Shown: positions 7,373 through 16,455, counted from the first letter of the stretch. The stretch: 64,000 nt of DNA from CAVYUC01 sp963783085 (GCA_963783085.1 CAWAMJ010000016.1:1-64000); one strand, 5' to 3'. The notes: generated from the sequence alone by a model not told the origin. Numbers and translations are program-made.

Positions 7373-8230
7373 ATGAACAGGAAATTGGTTAATTCCATTC
7401 AGGATTACGTATTTATCACCATCGGGTTGCTTCTTTTTGCCATGGGATGGGTGCTTTTTCTAATACCTGCCGAAATAACGGGGGGTGGCATCAGCGGGGT
7501 GGGAGCCGTGTTGTATTTTGCCGCAAAAATACCGGTAGGGCTTACTTACCTGCTCGTAAACATTGTGCTTGTGATTGTGGCGCTCAAAATATTGGGTGCC
7601 AATTTTGGAATAAAAACCATTTACAGCATTTTAGTGCTCACTCTGTTTTTTTCCGTTTTTCAGAACGTGTTGGAAAAACCGCTGGTCGATGATGATTTTT
7701 TGTCGGCTGTTCTGGGAGGGATGTCTGGTGGCATCGGCCTCGGAATTGTTTTTTCACGCGGCGGTAGTACCGGTGGAACTGATATTTTTGCCATGATTGT
7801 CAACAAATACAGAAACATCAGCCCGGGACGAATCATTTTATATTGTGATGTAATCATTATTGCATCGTCCTATTTCGTGTTTCATTCCCCCGCAAAACTC
7901 GTGTACGGGTATGTGTCCATGTGGGTGGTTTCCTATTCACTCGATTCATTTTTGAGTGGCGCCAACCGCTCTGCGCAAATGTTTATATTTTCAAAAAAAT
8001 ATAATGAGATAGCTGATTATATTAATAATGAGGCAATTCGTGGTGTTACTGTTTTGGATGGGACCGGTTGGTATAAAAAAGAAAATACTAAAATTGTACT
8101 TTCGGTAGTTAGAAAGAGGGAGACAAGTGCTATTTTTAGAAAAATAAAAGAAATTGATCCGGAAGCATTCATATCGATGGGAAGTGTAATGGGTGTGTAT
8201 GGGCAGGGTTTCGAAAAATTGAAATTGTAA
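7373..8230 (+). CDS. YitT family membrane protein (DUF161 + DUF2179)
   Basis: About 285 residues. Five hydrophobic segments with the glycine motifs of the family (AEITGGGISGVG near 34-45 of the protein, FSRGGSTGGTDI in the middle) form the DUF161 membrane unit, and a cytoplasmic DUF2179 domain follows (RGVTVLDGTGWY, then a VVRKRE strand and ending in GSVMGVYGQGF). Members are thought to be transport-related but no substrate is established. An ATG at 7352 is also in frame; 7373 is preferred because of the promoter position. Its stop TAA overlaps the start of the M23 peptidase by one base (TAATG), so the two are translationally coupled. Confidence 0.88.
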   Translation: MNRKLVNSIQDYVFITIGLLLFAMGWVLFLIPAEITGGGISGVGAVLYFAAKIPVGLTYLLVNIVLVIVALKILGANFGIKTIYSILVLTLFFSVFQNVLEKPLVDDDFLSAVLGGMSGGIGLGIVFSRGGSTGGTDIFAMIVNKYRNISPGRIILYCDVIIIASSYFVFHSPAKLVYGYVSMWVVSYSLDSFLSGANRSAQMFIFSKKYNEIADYINNEAIRGVTVLDGTGWYKKENTKIVLSVVRKRETSAIFRKIKEIDPEAFISMGSVMGVYGQGFEKLKL

Positions 8231-9519
8231 TGATAAAAATTGGAAGTTGGATTTTAGGGGTGATTTTAATTTTAACTGGAATCGTTTCATGTCAGCCGAA
8301 ACAGGGCCATCAGGAACCCGAAGTGGTAAAAGTGGATACAGTTCCTCCGGCGCCTCCGGTATTGAAATACGGATTGCCGGTCGATTCTTTTCTTTTGGAA
8401 GCAGGAACTGTGAAACCAAACCAGCACTTAAGCAATATTTTGGGGCGGTACAACATCGATTTGGTGACCATCGATAAAATTGCGAAAAAATCGAAAACTG
8501 TATTCGATGTCCGCAAAATTAAAAGCGGTAATATGTACACGCTTTTTTTGAGCTCCGATTCGCTACACGAAGCGAAATATTTTGTTTATGAAGATTCGCC
8601 AACTGAATATTTTGTTTACGAACTGTTTGATACACTTAGTGTTTATAAAGGATTGAAAAATGTACAGGCCCGGATGCGAAAATCGCAGGGCGTTATCGAG
8701 ACTTCGCTGTGGAACACGATGAATGATAATAATCTCGACCCGATGCTGGCACTTGATTTAAGCGATATTTACCAGTGGACCATCGATTTTTATGCCATTC
8801 AAAAAGGTGATCGTTTCCGGGTTATTTACGACGAACTGTTTGTTGATTCCGTTTCCATAGGAATCGGCGCCATTTACGCGGTTGAATTCGACCACTATGG
8901 AGAGGAAATTTATGCTTTCCGTTTTAATCAGGATGATCAGCTCGATTATTTTGATGACAAGGGACAAAGCCTGCGAAAAGCATTTTTAAAGGCTCCCCTG
9001 AAATTCTCGAGAATCAGTTCCCGTTTTTCGAACAGCCGGCTGCACCCTGTTCTTCGGATTCGCCGGCCGCACCATGGCGTGGATTATGCCGCGGCAAAAG
9101 GAACGCCGGTGATGAGTATTGGCGATGGAACAGTTATCGCCCGCGCTTACCAGAGACGCGGTGGAGGAAACTATGTGAAAATAAAACATAATTCAGTATA
9201 CACCACTACTTACATGCACCTTTCGGGGTTTGCCAAGGGCATTGCTACCGGGAAGCGCGTGAAACAGGGCCAGATAATTGGCTACGTTGGCGCCACAGGG
9301 TTGGCAACCGGCCCGCACCTCGATTTCAGGGTGTACAAGAACGGCACCGCAGTCGATCCGTTAAAAGTAAAAGCGCCGCCTGTTGAACCAGTCAAAGAAG
9401 AGAATTTGCCACGTTACGTTTTGTTAAAGGATTCTTTAATGAACGAGTTGAAAAATATCGGTTGGAATTCGGAAGAACTGCTTACCAATGTGCAAACTGA
9501 CAGCGAATTGGTGAATTAG
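8230..9519 (+). CDS. M23 family metallopeptidase, lipoprotein
   Basis: 429 residues. Lipoprotein signal with GIVSC, then a region that resembles LysM/OapA-type domains found before M23 peptidases, then a zinc peptidase domain with the motif HHGVDYAAAKGTPV (first metal His and Asp), the GGGNYVKIKH strand and the GLATGPHLDFRVY motif carrying the H-x-D pair. All catalytic residues of the LytM type are present, so it should cut peptidoglycan cross-links or serve in envelope growth. Envelope-anchored. Coupled to the upstream YitT gene through a one-base overlap. No EnvC-like coiled coil is seen. Confidence 0.9.
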   Translation: MIKIGSWILGVILILTGIVSCQPKQGHQEPEVVKVDTVPPAPPVLKYGLPVDSFLLEAGTVKPNQHLSNILGRYNIDLVTIDKIAKKSKTVFDVRKIKSGNMYTLFLSSDSLHEAKYFVYEDSPTEYFVYELFDTLSVYKGLKNVQARMRKSQGVIETSLWNTMNDNNLDPMLALDLSDIYQWTIDFYAIQKGDRFRVIYDELFVDSVSIGIGAIYAVEFDHYGEEIYAFRFNQDDQLDYFDDKGQSLRKAFLKAPLKFSRISSRFSNSRLHPVLRIRRPHHGVDYAAAKGTPVMSIGDGTVIARAYQRRGGGNYVKIKHNSVYTTTYMHLSGFAKGIATGKRVKQGQIIGYVGATGLATGPHLDFRVYKNGTAVDPLKVKAPPVEPVKEENLPRYVLLKDSLMNELKNIGWNSEELLTNVQTDSELVN

Positions 9520-9538
9520 AATGTCCATCATTTAAAAA

Positions 9539-9721
9539 GATGTTCATGCGTCTTCGGGACTGCATTGGTTTGGTGATCCATACAATCTCGTGAAAATTGC
9601 GGAAGCGCTGCCCAACCGGAAACTGGGGATTATTTTCAATTTCCATCATGCACACGAATTGCTTGATGAATATCCGCAGATGTTTGAAAAAATGATGCCG
9701 TAATTATGGGCGGTAAACCTT
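9539..9721 (+). pseudogene. Remnant of a sugar phosphate isomerase/epimerase gene
   Basis: In one frame from 9539 the sequence encodes a conserved-looking stretch including HWFGDPYNLVKIAEAL and KLGIIFNFHHAHELLDE, then MMP, a stop (TAA at 9701), and LWAVNL in the same frame. This matches the later half of xylose-isomerase-like TIM barrels, in which the strand ...NFHHAHE... carries metal ligands and is followed by PYLWAVNL; here the tyrosine codon is a stop. The frame is closed by a stop just upstream and no ATG or first half is present. It ends at the stop of the neighbouring minus-strand gene. Confidence 0.65.
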
Positions 9722-11109
9722 AAAGCACATTAATAATCACTCTTTTATAACTGCACAGCGACGGTGTTCCGTCATCGGAAACTTTACAGATAATGTGAAT
9801 GGTACCTGCGCCGGCACCGTTCGGAATTTTAATTTTCGCCCTTCCTTTACTTTTTCGCCTGATTTTCACATTTCCTTTAAATGTTCCGGCTTCCGCGTAA
9901 TAAGTCCAGTGAAACGTTAGTTCATCCCGGTCGGGGTCACTGGAAGTAAAAGCATTCAGCATAATTTTTTTTCCGGGCGACGCGAGAATATGCAGTGGCT
10001 CAGGATTAATTTCGCCATTCAAAACGATTTCGGGCTGGTGGTTGGCATCGGCATAGTGAGGCGTTCCTCCCCAGTCGACCCGCGCCATAAAATCATTTTG
10101 AAAGTCCTGGCGCCAGCGAAAAACAGTTGCCCTGGGCGACGTAATTTTCTTGCCCTGCGATTTGTCGTAAAATGTATCTTCAGCATCGCGGTAAAAATTC
10201 GGCTTTTCTTCAACATAGCGACCACCCCAGCCGCCCCATTCCGGATGTTCAATCACATTTAAACCGTTAGGCAGAAAATAGAGCAGGGAAGGAGTGTCGC
10301 CCTCTTTTAAAGCCATGTTCGGATTTTTTCCGTCTCCGCCGGTGTAGGTTTTATCCGGGTAATTATCTGCCAGCGGATTGTGGCCATGTATATTTTCATG
10401 GATCCATTCACGCGAAGTATTCGACATGTCGCCGCCCCAAAACATGCCGCGATAACCCGACTGCCATTTGTCTCCGCCACGGTCGAGCGCCAGAATGAGC
10501 CACAAATCCGGAAAATTATCGATAATCCACTGGTTGGAAGCATCCTGTTTTCCAATAAAATAAACACGTAACTTTTGAATAAATTTGTCGATATCGGTCT
10601 GAGATCGTGTGTTTTTAATTTTCCACAGGGCCTGTGCCAAATCACAGGCGCCACCCCAAACAGCTATGCATACTGGGCGAGGTTCTGGTTTGTCAACAAC
10701 CTTTATGATTTGTTCAGAACCATCAGTATCAAAACCTTCTCCAATAAATTTTTCCAGCGGAACGTCGGTTCCTCCTTTGTTATTCCCTTTTTTTACCATC
10801 TGGTGCAGGTATTCCGGAGCCGGAGAATCCGTCGGCATGAATCCTGAAGTTGTCCACACATTCTGCATAATCATCAATCATTTTATGAATGATTTCATCT
10901 CTGATAACCGGCGACTCAGTTTTCGAATTGTTATCCGCCGTGGCTATCAGTCCTTCCATCTGAAATTCATTGGCATAATGCAGCAACCGCACCATCGACT
11001 GTTCATCGTCGGGATCCTGTCCGATATCAGTTAGAACAATTAAGCGTGGTTTTTGGGCATGGGAAAAAATTGATGCAGCAATAAAAACAAGTATATAAAG
11101 GTATTTCAT
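9720..11109 (-). pseudogene. DUF1593 nucleoside-hydrolase-like secreted protein, frameshifted
   Basis: Two overlapping frames form one protein of about 460 residues. The first (11109 to about 10830) has a signal peptide ending in FSHAQ and the nucleoside-hydrolase-like motif LTDIGQDPDDEQS with the aspartate cluster for Ca2+ binding. The second (about 10830 to 9720) carries the rest: PVCIAVWGGACDLAQAL, the GGGMF-like WGGDMSN segment, and a C-terminal beta domain typical of DUF1593 proteins. Joining needs one base removed near 10825-10832 so that ...RIHADG continues into SPAPEYLHQMVKKG. Intact relatives are thought to be secreted glycoside/nucleoside hydrolases. Whether this is a true mutation or a sequencing error is open; decayed genes lie on both sides. 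Confidence 0.8.
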
Positions 11110-11214
11110 TGTTGTGGTTTTTGTTTCCTTACAATAATGACTGTTCAAATCAAATTATCCCTTAAAATAAATAATTTATACGACGCTGTTAATATTTTCC
11201 CGGACACTTTTTTT

Positions 11215-11465
11215 GGATATAAATTTCGGTTTGAACAGGAAGCTGGATTTGGATAATTTAATTTTGAACAAAAAGCATCGTTTATTTTTGGGAATGCCAT
11301 TTCAGTATCCTGAGCAGAAATTTAAAATTAAAGCAAAATATCGGCGAGGTCGATTTTTCGTTTCAAATGAATAAAAAATGGTACTTTTCTGTTAATTTTG
11401 AGGCGACTTTTCAGAAGGGAGACGATTACAACCGATTGTATTTTAACCTTCGCAGGAAAATTTAA
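11215..11465 (+). pseudogene. Degenerate 3' end of a gene with a beta-barrel-like ending
   Basis: The segment 11346-11465 reads EVDFSFQMNKKWYFSV then NFEATFQKGDDYNRLYFNL and RRKI before a stop, with the alternating hydrophobic pattern of outer-membrane strands. Further upstream (from 11215) FRFEQEAGFG and FNFEQKASFIFG appear in other frames separated by stops. No start is present. I read this as the eroded last part of an outer-membrane protein gene; the family cannot be named. Confidence 0.4.
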
Positions 11466-11500
11466 AAAGTTTTGCATGTATTAATTGAATTAAAAATAAA

Positions 11501-12226
11501 ATGAAGATGAGAGTTTTTTTGATGTTGATTTTGGTGATGGTTTTTTCATCGTGTGTGAGAAATAAGAACGGACAGGTCGTACAAACTGTTCCGCAGGGCA
11601 ATGCCAAAGCATTTGAAGTAACTGAAGTAGTACAGGGCAATACCTATACTTACCTGAAGGTAAAAGAAAATATGGACGAAAAGTGGGTTGCCACATCCAA
11701 AACAGATGTAAATAAGGGCGATGTACTTTATTATGACGAGGCATTGCAAATGAACAATTTTCACAGCAAAGAGCTGGATCGAACCTTCGATGTAATCTAT
11801 TTTGTGAACCAGGTAAGTAAAACTCCAATCGCACAAAACCAGATGAGAATTCAGCCTCCGCACAGCGGAAAAGTGGAAACTGAACAAAAAAGCGAGGTTA
11901 CACTTGAAAAGCCCAAAGGTGAATTAACTATTGCAGAAATTTATGCAAATCCGGAAAAATATGCTGGGGACCAGGTAGAAATAAGAGGCATTGTGATAAA
12001 GGTTAACAATGAAATTATGGGAAAAAACTGGATACACATCCAGGATGGGACCAACAATGAGGGAAATTATGATTTAACCATTACCACCAACGATAAAGTG
12101 GAAGTTAAAAACGAAGTTACCTTTAAGGGTAAAATAACTTTGAAAAAAGATTTTGGTGCGGGCTATTATTACGATGTAATTATGGAAGATGCAACATTGG
12201 TGAATAAAACAGTGAGCCAACTGTAA
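11501..12226 (+). CDS. Lipoprotein with C-terminal OB-fold domain
   Basis: 241 residues. Signal peptide with lipobox VFSSC, so the mature protein is lipid-anchored in the envelope. The middle part (about 38-100) contains two short beta repeats with the LKVKENMDEKWVATSKT pattern seen in envelope proteins that carry small SH3/GW-like modules. After a polar linker a second domain (about 130-240) has the layout TIAEIYANPEKYAG-x-V-x-I-R-G-x-V with NWIHIQDGT and VTFKGKITL, the signature of bacterial OB-fold (tRNA-anti-like) domains. No enzymatic residues recognised. The start could be two codons later (11507). Closed by a terminator shared with the convergent DUF1080 gene. Confidence 0.7.
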   Translation: MKMRVFLMLILVMVFSSCVRNKNGQVVQTVPQGNAKAFEVTEVVQGNTYTYLKVKENMDEKWVATSKTDVNKGDVLYYDEALQMNNFHSKELDRTFDVIYFVNQVSKTPIAQNQMRIQPPHSGKVETEQKSEVTLEKPKGELTIAEIYANPEKYAGDQVEIRGIVIKVNNEIMGKNWIHIQDGTNNEGNYDLTITTNDKVEVKNEVTFKGKITLKKDFGAGYYYDVIMEDATLVNKTVSQL

Positions 12227-12250
12227 TCAGGCTATTTTTTTCAGCGAAAA

Positions 12251-12282
12251 AAAAGGGGCAAAATTTAGAATTTTGCCCTTTT
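12251..12282. terminator. Bidirectional terminator
   Basis: AAAAGGGGCAAAAT / AATTTTGCCC-TTTT hairpin between the convergent OB-fold lipoprotein (+) and DUF1080 (-) genes. Confidence 0.8.
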
Positions 12283-12298
12283 CTTTAAATGAATTTTT

Positions 12299-13090
12299 TT
12301 ATAATTCCTTAATCTTAATTCCTCTGTACCAAACATCATCACCATGGTCCTGCAAAGCAATGTAACCTTCTTTGGCGACATTTGCCCAATCGGGATTCAA
12401 TTCAGGAAATTTCGAATTTTTAACCAATTCTTCCCACTCCGGAGTCCAAAGATGGTATTCCAAAACAGTTTCACCATTTTGCTTGTGAACCACTGTTCCT
12501 TTGAAAACGATAATTTCTCCGGTATTCCATTCTCCGGCAGGATTTGCGTTTTGCGGATCGGCGGGGATTAAATCATACAACGAAGCAGACTGGCGATTAC
12601 CGTTTTTACCTAAGTTTGCATCGATATGCCTTTCGTTATCAAGTACCTGGTATTCCGGCGCAGTTTTCCAGATAGGATCACCTTCTACCTCTTGTCCGAG
12701 ATACAATACCCCTGAATTTCCGCCTTCAGAAATTTTGTATTGAAATTTTAAATCGAAATTGCTGAATTTCTGGTCGTACAGAATGTCGCCGCCTTCTTCT
12801 CCTCCTGCTTCACCCATTCCGGTGCCTTTGCAATGCAATGTTCCGTCAACAACTTCCCAACCTTTTGGAAAAGAATCCTGGTTCACTCCGCGCCAATTTT
12901 CATGATCTTCGCCGTCGAAAAGTAATTTCCAGCCTTCATCTTTCTCAGCTTGTGTGAGTTCATTCGGACCAGCTTCTTCTATGGCTGCTTGTTTTTCTTC
13001 AGGTTCTTCTGACGTTTTTTTCTGACCTCCCTGACAGGACACACCAAAAATAAAGGCTCCTGCCATTGCGAAAGAAAGTAACTTTTTCAT
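12299..13090 (-). CDS. DUF1080 (3-keto-disaccharide hydrolase type) lipoprotein
   Basis: 263 residues. Lipobox GVSC at about residue 19, a Q/E/K-rich linker, then one DUF1080 domain: GWKLLFDGEDHENWRG at its start, the WEVVDGTLHCKGTG strand, ILYDQKFSNFDLKFQYKIS, GGNSGVLYLGQ, PEYQVLDNERH and a WYRGIKIKEL ending. The fold is a concanavalin-like beta sandwich; some relatives hydrolyse 3-keto-disaccharides, others have unknown sugar targets. It should be exposed on the cell envelope. It has its own -7 element at 13153-13160 and is not in a polysaccharide-utilisation operon here. Confidence 0.88.
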   Translation of the reverse strand: MKKLLSFAMAGAFIFGVSCQGGQKKTSEEPEEKQAAIEEAGPNELTQAEKDEGWKLLFDGEDHENWRGVNQDSFPKGWEVVDGTLHCKGTGMGEAGGEEGGDILYDQKFSNFDLKFQYKISEGGNSGVLYLGQEVEGDPIWKTAPEYQVLDNERHIDANLGKNGNRQSASLYDLIPADPQNANPAGEWNTGEIIVFKGTVVHKQNGETVLEYHLWTPEWEELVKNSKFPELNPDWANVAKEGYIALQDHGDDVWYRGIKIKEL

Positions 13091-13152
13091 TTTTGTTCGA
13101 TTTTTAATTATTTATTCGTTTATGATGTTTTTCGGTTTCAATTCCTAAAATA

Positions 13153-13160
13153 CAAAAATA
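13153..13160 (-). promoter_or_regulatory. -7 element (TATTTTTG) for the DUF1080 gene
   Basis: Exact TAnnTTTG match on the minus strand, 62 bases before the ATG. No convincing -33 partner. Confidence 0.35.
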
Positions 13161-13292
13161 AAGTAAAAATGGCTTATACCGGGTTGATTGTTAACTTTAA
13201 TTTTCAGTAAATCTTTGATAACAGGAAGATAAATTTAATGAATTCGAATATTCTTTCGTAAATTCGATAGCTAAAATTTTTAAACGATCGTT

Positions 13293-14339
13293 ATGAATAT
13301 TTCTGCCAAACCCAAAAAAATCGGGATATTAACTGCAGGCGGCGACTGCCCCGGGTTAAATGCCGCAATCAGAGGAGTTGGTAAAACCGCTATTGTTGAA
13401 TATGGTATGAAGGTGCTCGGATTTAATGCCGGCTTTCTGGGTTTAATTAATAACGATTACATCGAGTTGAAAGAATCGCAGCTTTCGGGCATCCTTACCG
13501 TTGGCGGTACCATTTTAGGCACATCCAGGGAAAAACCTTTCAAACTGGTGAAAGATAATGGCGCCGAAAATGATAAACCGGAAAAAATAATCGAAAATTA
13601 TAACGCACTGGGGCTCGATTGCCTGGTGTGCATCGGCGGAAACGGTACCATGAAAACCGCCAATTTATTGAGCAAGGAAGGATTGAACGTTATTGGGATT
13701 CCGAAAACCATTGATAACGACGTGTGGGGAACGGATGTTACTTTTGGTTTCGATTCGGCCGTGCAGATTGCCACAGATGCTATTGACCGGTTGCACACTA
13801 CGGCAAACTCCCATCAGCGGGTGATGATTATCGAACTTATGGGCCATCATGCCGGCTGGCTTTCGCTTTATTCCGGATTGGCCGGTGGAGGCGATATTAT
13901 TTTGATACCCGAAGTACCCTACAACATTCGTTCAGTCTGTAAAAAAATAGAAAACCGGTACGAAGATAAAAAACCGTATTCCATTGTTGTTGTGGCCGAA
14001 GGAATTGAACATCCGAAAAATAAATCGGCGGCCACGCATATTGCCAGGGCCATTGAAACATATACCGGAATTGAAACCCGCGAAACTGTGCTGGGATACA
14101 TTCAGCGCGGAGGAAGCCCAACACCCATGGATCGGATACTTGCAACTCGTTACGGCGCTTATGCGGCACAATGTATTGCCGAAGGAAATTTTGGGACCAT
14201 GGTAGCCATGGATCGAAATGAACTGATAACAGTGTCTCTTGAAGATGTTGGCGGTAATTTGCGTTTAGTGAATGCGGACCATAACCTTATTCTAAAGGCA
14301 CGCAAAATGGGTGTTTCTTTTGGCGACGAATATCAATAA
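13293..14339 (+). CDS. pfkA: 6-phosphofructokinase, mixed-type (group III) family
   Basis: 348-residue glycolytic enzyme that phosphorylates fructose 6-phosphate. Seen: TAGGDCPGLNAAIRG at 14-28, GGTILGTSR near 71-79, GGNGT at 115-119, PKTIDND at 137-143, the GFDSA helix, MGHHAGWL and a GYIQRGG motif. The glycine at position 118 (after N) is the mark of ATP rather than PPi use, whereas the lysine of PKTIDND is the PPi-type residue; this combination is known in the group III mixed-substrate family. The aspartate of the usual GGDG is an asparagine. The donor is therefore probably ATP but should not be taken as certain. A weak TTTA-N21-TAAATTCG promoter lies at 13234-13266. Confidence 0.92.
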   Translation: MNISAKPKKIGILTAGGDCPGLNAAIRGVGKTAIVEYGMKVLGFNAGFLGLINNDYIELKESQLSGILTVGGTILGTSREKPFKLVKDNGAENDKPEKIIENYNALGLDCLVCIGGNGTMKTANLLSKEGLNVIGIPKTIDNDVWGTDVTFGFDSAVQIATDAIDRLHTTANSHQRVMIIELMGHHAGWLSLYSGLAGGGDIILIPEVPYNIRSVCKKIENRYEDKKPYSIVVVAEGIEHPKNKSAATHIARAIETYTGIETRETVLGYIQRGGSPTPMDRILATRYGAYAAQCIAEGNFGTMVAMDRNELITVSLEDVGGNLRLVNADHNLILKARKMGVSFGDEYQ

Positions 14340-14394
14340 ATTTTTTACCGGCAGGAAAATCAGGATTTTTGTTTTCTGTCAAAAGGAAAATGGT

Positions 14395-16389
14395 TTATTG
14401 TTCCGGTTCGGCGTCAAAATGTTCGATAAAATCGGTGGAAAGTACCCTGAATTCTGTTCTCCGGTTGATTGAATTGGCAACTTCCTGTTGTTCTGGTGTC
14501 AATTTCGAAATGAATTCTTCGGTCAGTTCGTCATTTCTTTTCAGAAAATCGTATTGTTTTGCCAATTGGCGGGTGACTGTTTTCGGCCACGTTTCGCCAT
14601 ATCCTTTTGCTACAAGCCGCTGCGGATTTATTCCCTGTTTAATCAGATAATCAACCACACTTTGCGCCCTTTTCTGCGAAAGTTCGAAATTAAACTGATC
14701 GCTGCCAACATAATCGGTATGCGACATAATTTCCACTGTAATCGTTGGATTCACCATCAATACCTGAACCAGCGAGTCCAGCGAAACCATCGACTGTGGT
14801 AATAATTCCCAGCTGTTGAATTCGTAATTAATGTTTTCGATGTTAATTGGCGCATCGGTTGGGGTGAGGTAAAGATTAAAGCTGAAATCTTTGCTGTCTT
14901 CCAGCCCAATGGTACTGGCAGCCGCTTTATCGCGCAGATAACCATCTTTAAAAGCTGCAAAAATATAGTCGGTTTCCGGCTGAAGTTTTAACTGAAATTT
15001 TCCGTCCTGTGTCCTCATCCGAAGGTTTGTTCCGTCGGTTCCGATAATCCTCACCGAAGCGCCATCAATTTTAGCGCCCGTTTCTTTGTTGTAAACTTCT
15101 CCTTCGAGCCGGAAAATTTTTGGCGGAACAAGAAAAGAATATAAATCATCGCCACGCGAGCCTTTCCGGTTCGACGAAAACATCCCTTTGTTTTCTCCCT
15201 GCACATACGCAATTCCAAAATCATCTGCCGGTGAATTGATTGGCGATCCCATGTTTTCCACTGTCCAGTTTCCCTCGTCGTCTTCTTTGGCAACAAAAAT
15301 ATCAAATCCTCCCATGCCGATTTTGTAATTCGATGAAAAATACAATTCGCCGTTATCGCGGACAAACGGAAACATTTCGTCTCCCGGTGTATTGATTGTT
15401 TCGCCCAGATTTTGAGGATCAGAAAAAGTGCCGCCGTTTTTTTCAGCACGATAAATGTCTTTCCCGCCAAAGCCCCCGGGCATATCCGAAACAAAATAAA
15501 GCACCGAACCATCAGCATTTAATGCCGGGTGAGCTGCCACAATACTGTCGCCGACTACCTGCACTTTTATGGGTTCCGACCACGAGCCCCTCGATTGTGA
15601 AGTTGAAAACAACTCAGCGCCCAAATCCTGTTCTTTATCATAACGGCATCGGGTAAAAATCAGTTGTTCTCCGTTTGCGGTGAGGGTAGGGGCGCCCTCT
15701 TCATCTTCCGTGTCGATCAGTAAATTTTCCTCCAGTAATTGCGGTTCATCCCATTTTTGCCGCTGTACATTGAACGTTGCCCGAAATAAATCGGCATAAT
15801 CTTCCCCGGTAATCATGCTTTTCCTTTTTCCCGTTGACGCTTTTCGTGTCGATGTAAAAATGACTTCATTGTCGCGGCCTGCCACAAAAACCGGATAGTA
15901 GTCGCTATTTCCCGAATTTATTTCTTTAATCGGATTAACAATGTGCCGCGTAGGATTTGCCACCCATTCCTGCGTTTTTTGAATCGCATTCAAACCGATT
16001 AACGCCCGTTCATCGCCGGGAACGGAATCGAGGTATATCCGGTACGTTTCTATGGCTTGTTCATAATCCTGCGTTGCACGGAGCATGTCCGCCTGGTGCA
16101 GTAACGCCAGTGGGTCGGAATATCCTCGCCGAATGGCATTTTTATAATAAAGCGCCGCCCGTTCGTAATCGCCGATACTGCGGTAACATTCAGCAATGGC
16201 ATACGCATATTCTTTTCTCTTTTCCCGGTCTTTTTCCTTGCGGCTCGCTTTCCGGTATTTTTCAATAGCTTTATAATATTCGCCTATTTCATGCGAAAGC
16301 ACTGCATCCCTTCCCATACGGCCTGAACCGCAGGCGGCAACTAAAAATGTCAGGAATAAAACAAAAACTAAATTCAGATATCTGTTCAT
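14395..16389 (-). CDS. porE: PorE-like OmpA-family protein (TPR, beta-propeller, CRD, OmpA-C)
   Basis: About 664 residues with four parts in the order known for PorE of Porphyromonas gingivalis: lipoprotein signal (LVAAC) followed by TPR repeats (about 30-140, A-E-C-Y-R-S-x-G-D-Y and related turns), a PD40/WD40-like propeller (about 150-430, with VIFTSTRK, LIFTRCRYD, LYFVSDMPGGFGGKDIYRA, LYFSSN, GMFSSNRKGSRGDDLY), a carboxypeptidase-regulatory-like domain (about 432-510), and an OmpA C-terminal domain (SHTDYVGSDQFNFELSQKRAQSVVDYL, ending in NRRTEFRV). It would tie the type IX secretion machine to peptidoglycan. The ATG at 16389 is used because the promoter at 16412-16442 would leave almost no leader for the ATG at 16401. 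The assignment rests on architecture; related OmpA/PD40 proteins with other roles exist. Confidence 0.75.
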   Translation of the reverse strand: MNRYLNLVFVLFLTFLVAACGSGRMGRDAVLSHEIGEYYKAIEKYRKASRKEKDREKRKEYAYAIAECYRSIGDYERAALYYKNAIRRGYSDPLALLHQADMLRATQDYEQAIETYRIYLDSVPGDERALIGLNAIQKTQEWVANPTRHIVNPIKEINSGNSDYYPVFVAGRDNEVIFTSTRKASTGKRKSMITGEDYADLFRATFNVQRQKWDEPQLLEENLLIDTEDEEGAPTLTANGEQLIFTRCRYDKEQDLGAELFSTSQSRGSWSEPIKVQVVGDSIVAAHPALNADGSVLYFVSDMPGGFGGKDIYRAEKNGGTFSDPQNLGETINTPGDEMFPFVRDNGELYFSSNYKIGMGGFDIFVAKEDDEGNWTVENMGSPINSPADDFGIAYVQGENKGMFSSNRKGSRGDDLYSFLVPPKIFRLEGEVYNKETGAKIDGASVRIIGTDGTNLRMRTQDGKFQLKLQPETDYIFAAFKDGYLRDKAAASTIGLEDSKDFSFNLYLTPTDAPINIENINYEFNSWELLPQSMVSLDSLVQVLMVNPTITVEIMSHTDYVGSDQFNFELSQKRAQSVVDYLIKQGINPQRLVAKGYGETWPKTVTRQLAKQYDFLKRNDELTEEFISKLTPEQQEVANSINRRTEFRVLSTDFIEHFDAEPEQ

Positions 16390-16411
16390 GAACTTCCTCA
16401 ATTTCGGGTCG

Positions 16412-16442
16412 TAAAAGTAAGTTATTTTTTAAATGGCTACAA
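16412..16442 (-). promoter_or_regulatory. Promoter of the porE-like gene
   Basis: On the minus strand: TTG, 20 bases, TACTTTTA. One mismatch from TAnnTTTG, correct spacing. Confidence 0.45.
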
Positions 16443-16455
16443 CAATAACGTGCCG

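Noticed and set aside
10780..10877. DUF1593 as two separate genes in overlapping frames
   Set aside because: Each part alone lacks either the signal and nucleoside-hydrolase motif or the rest of the fold, and the join falls inside one conserved segment.
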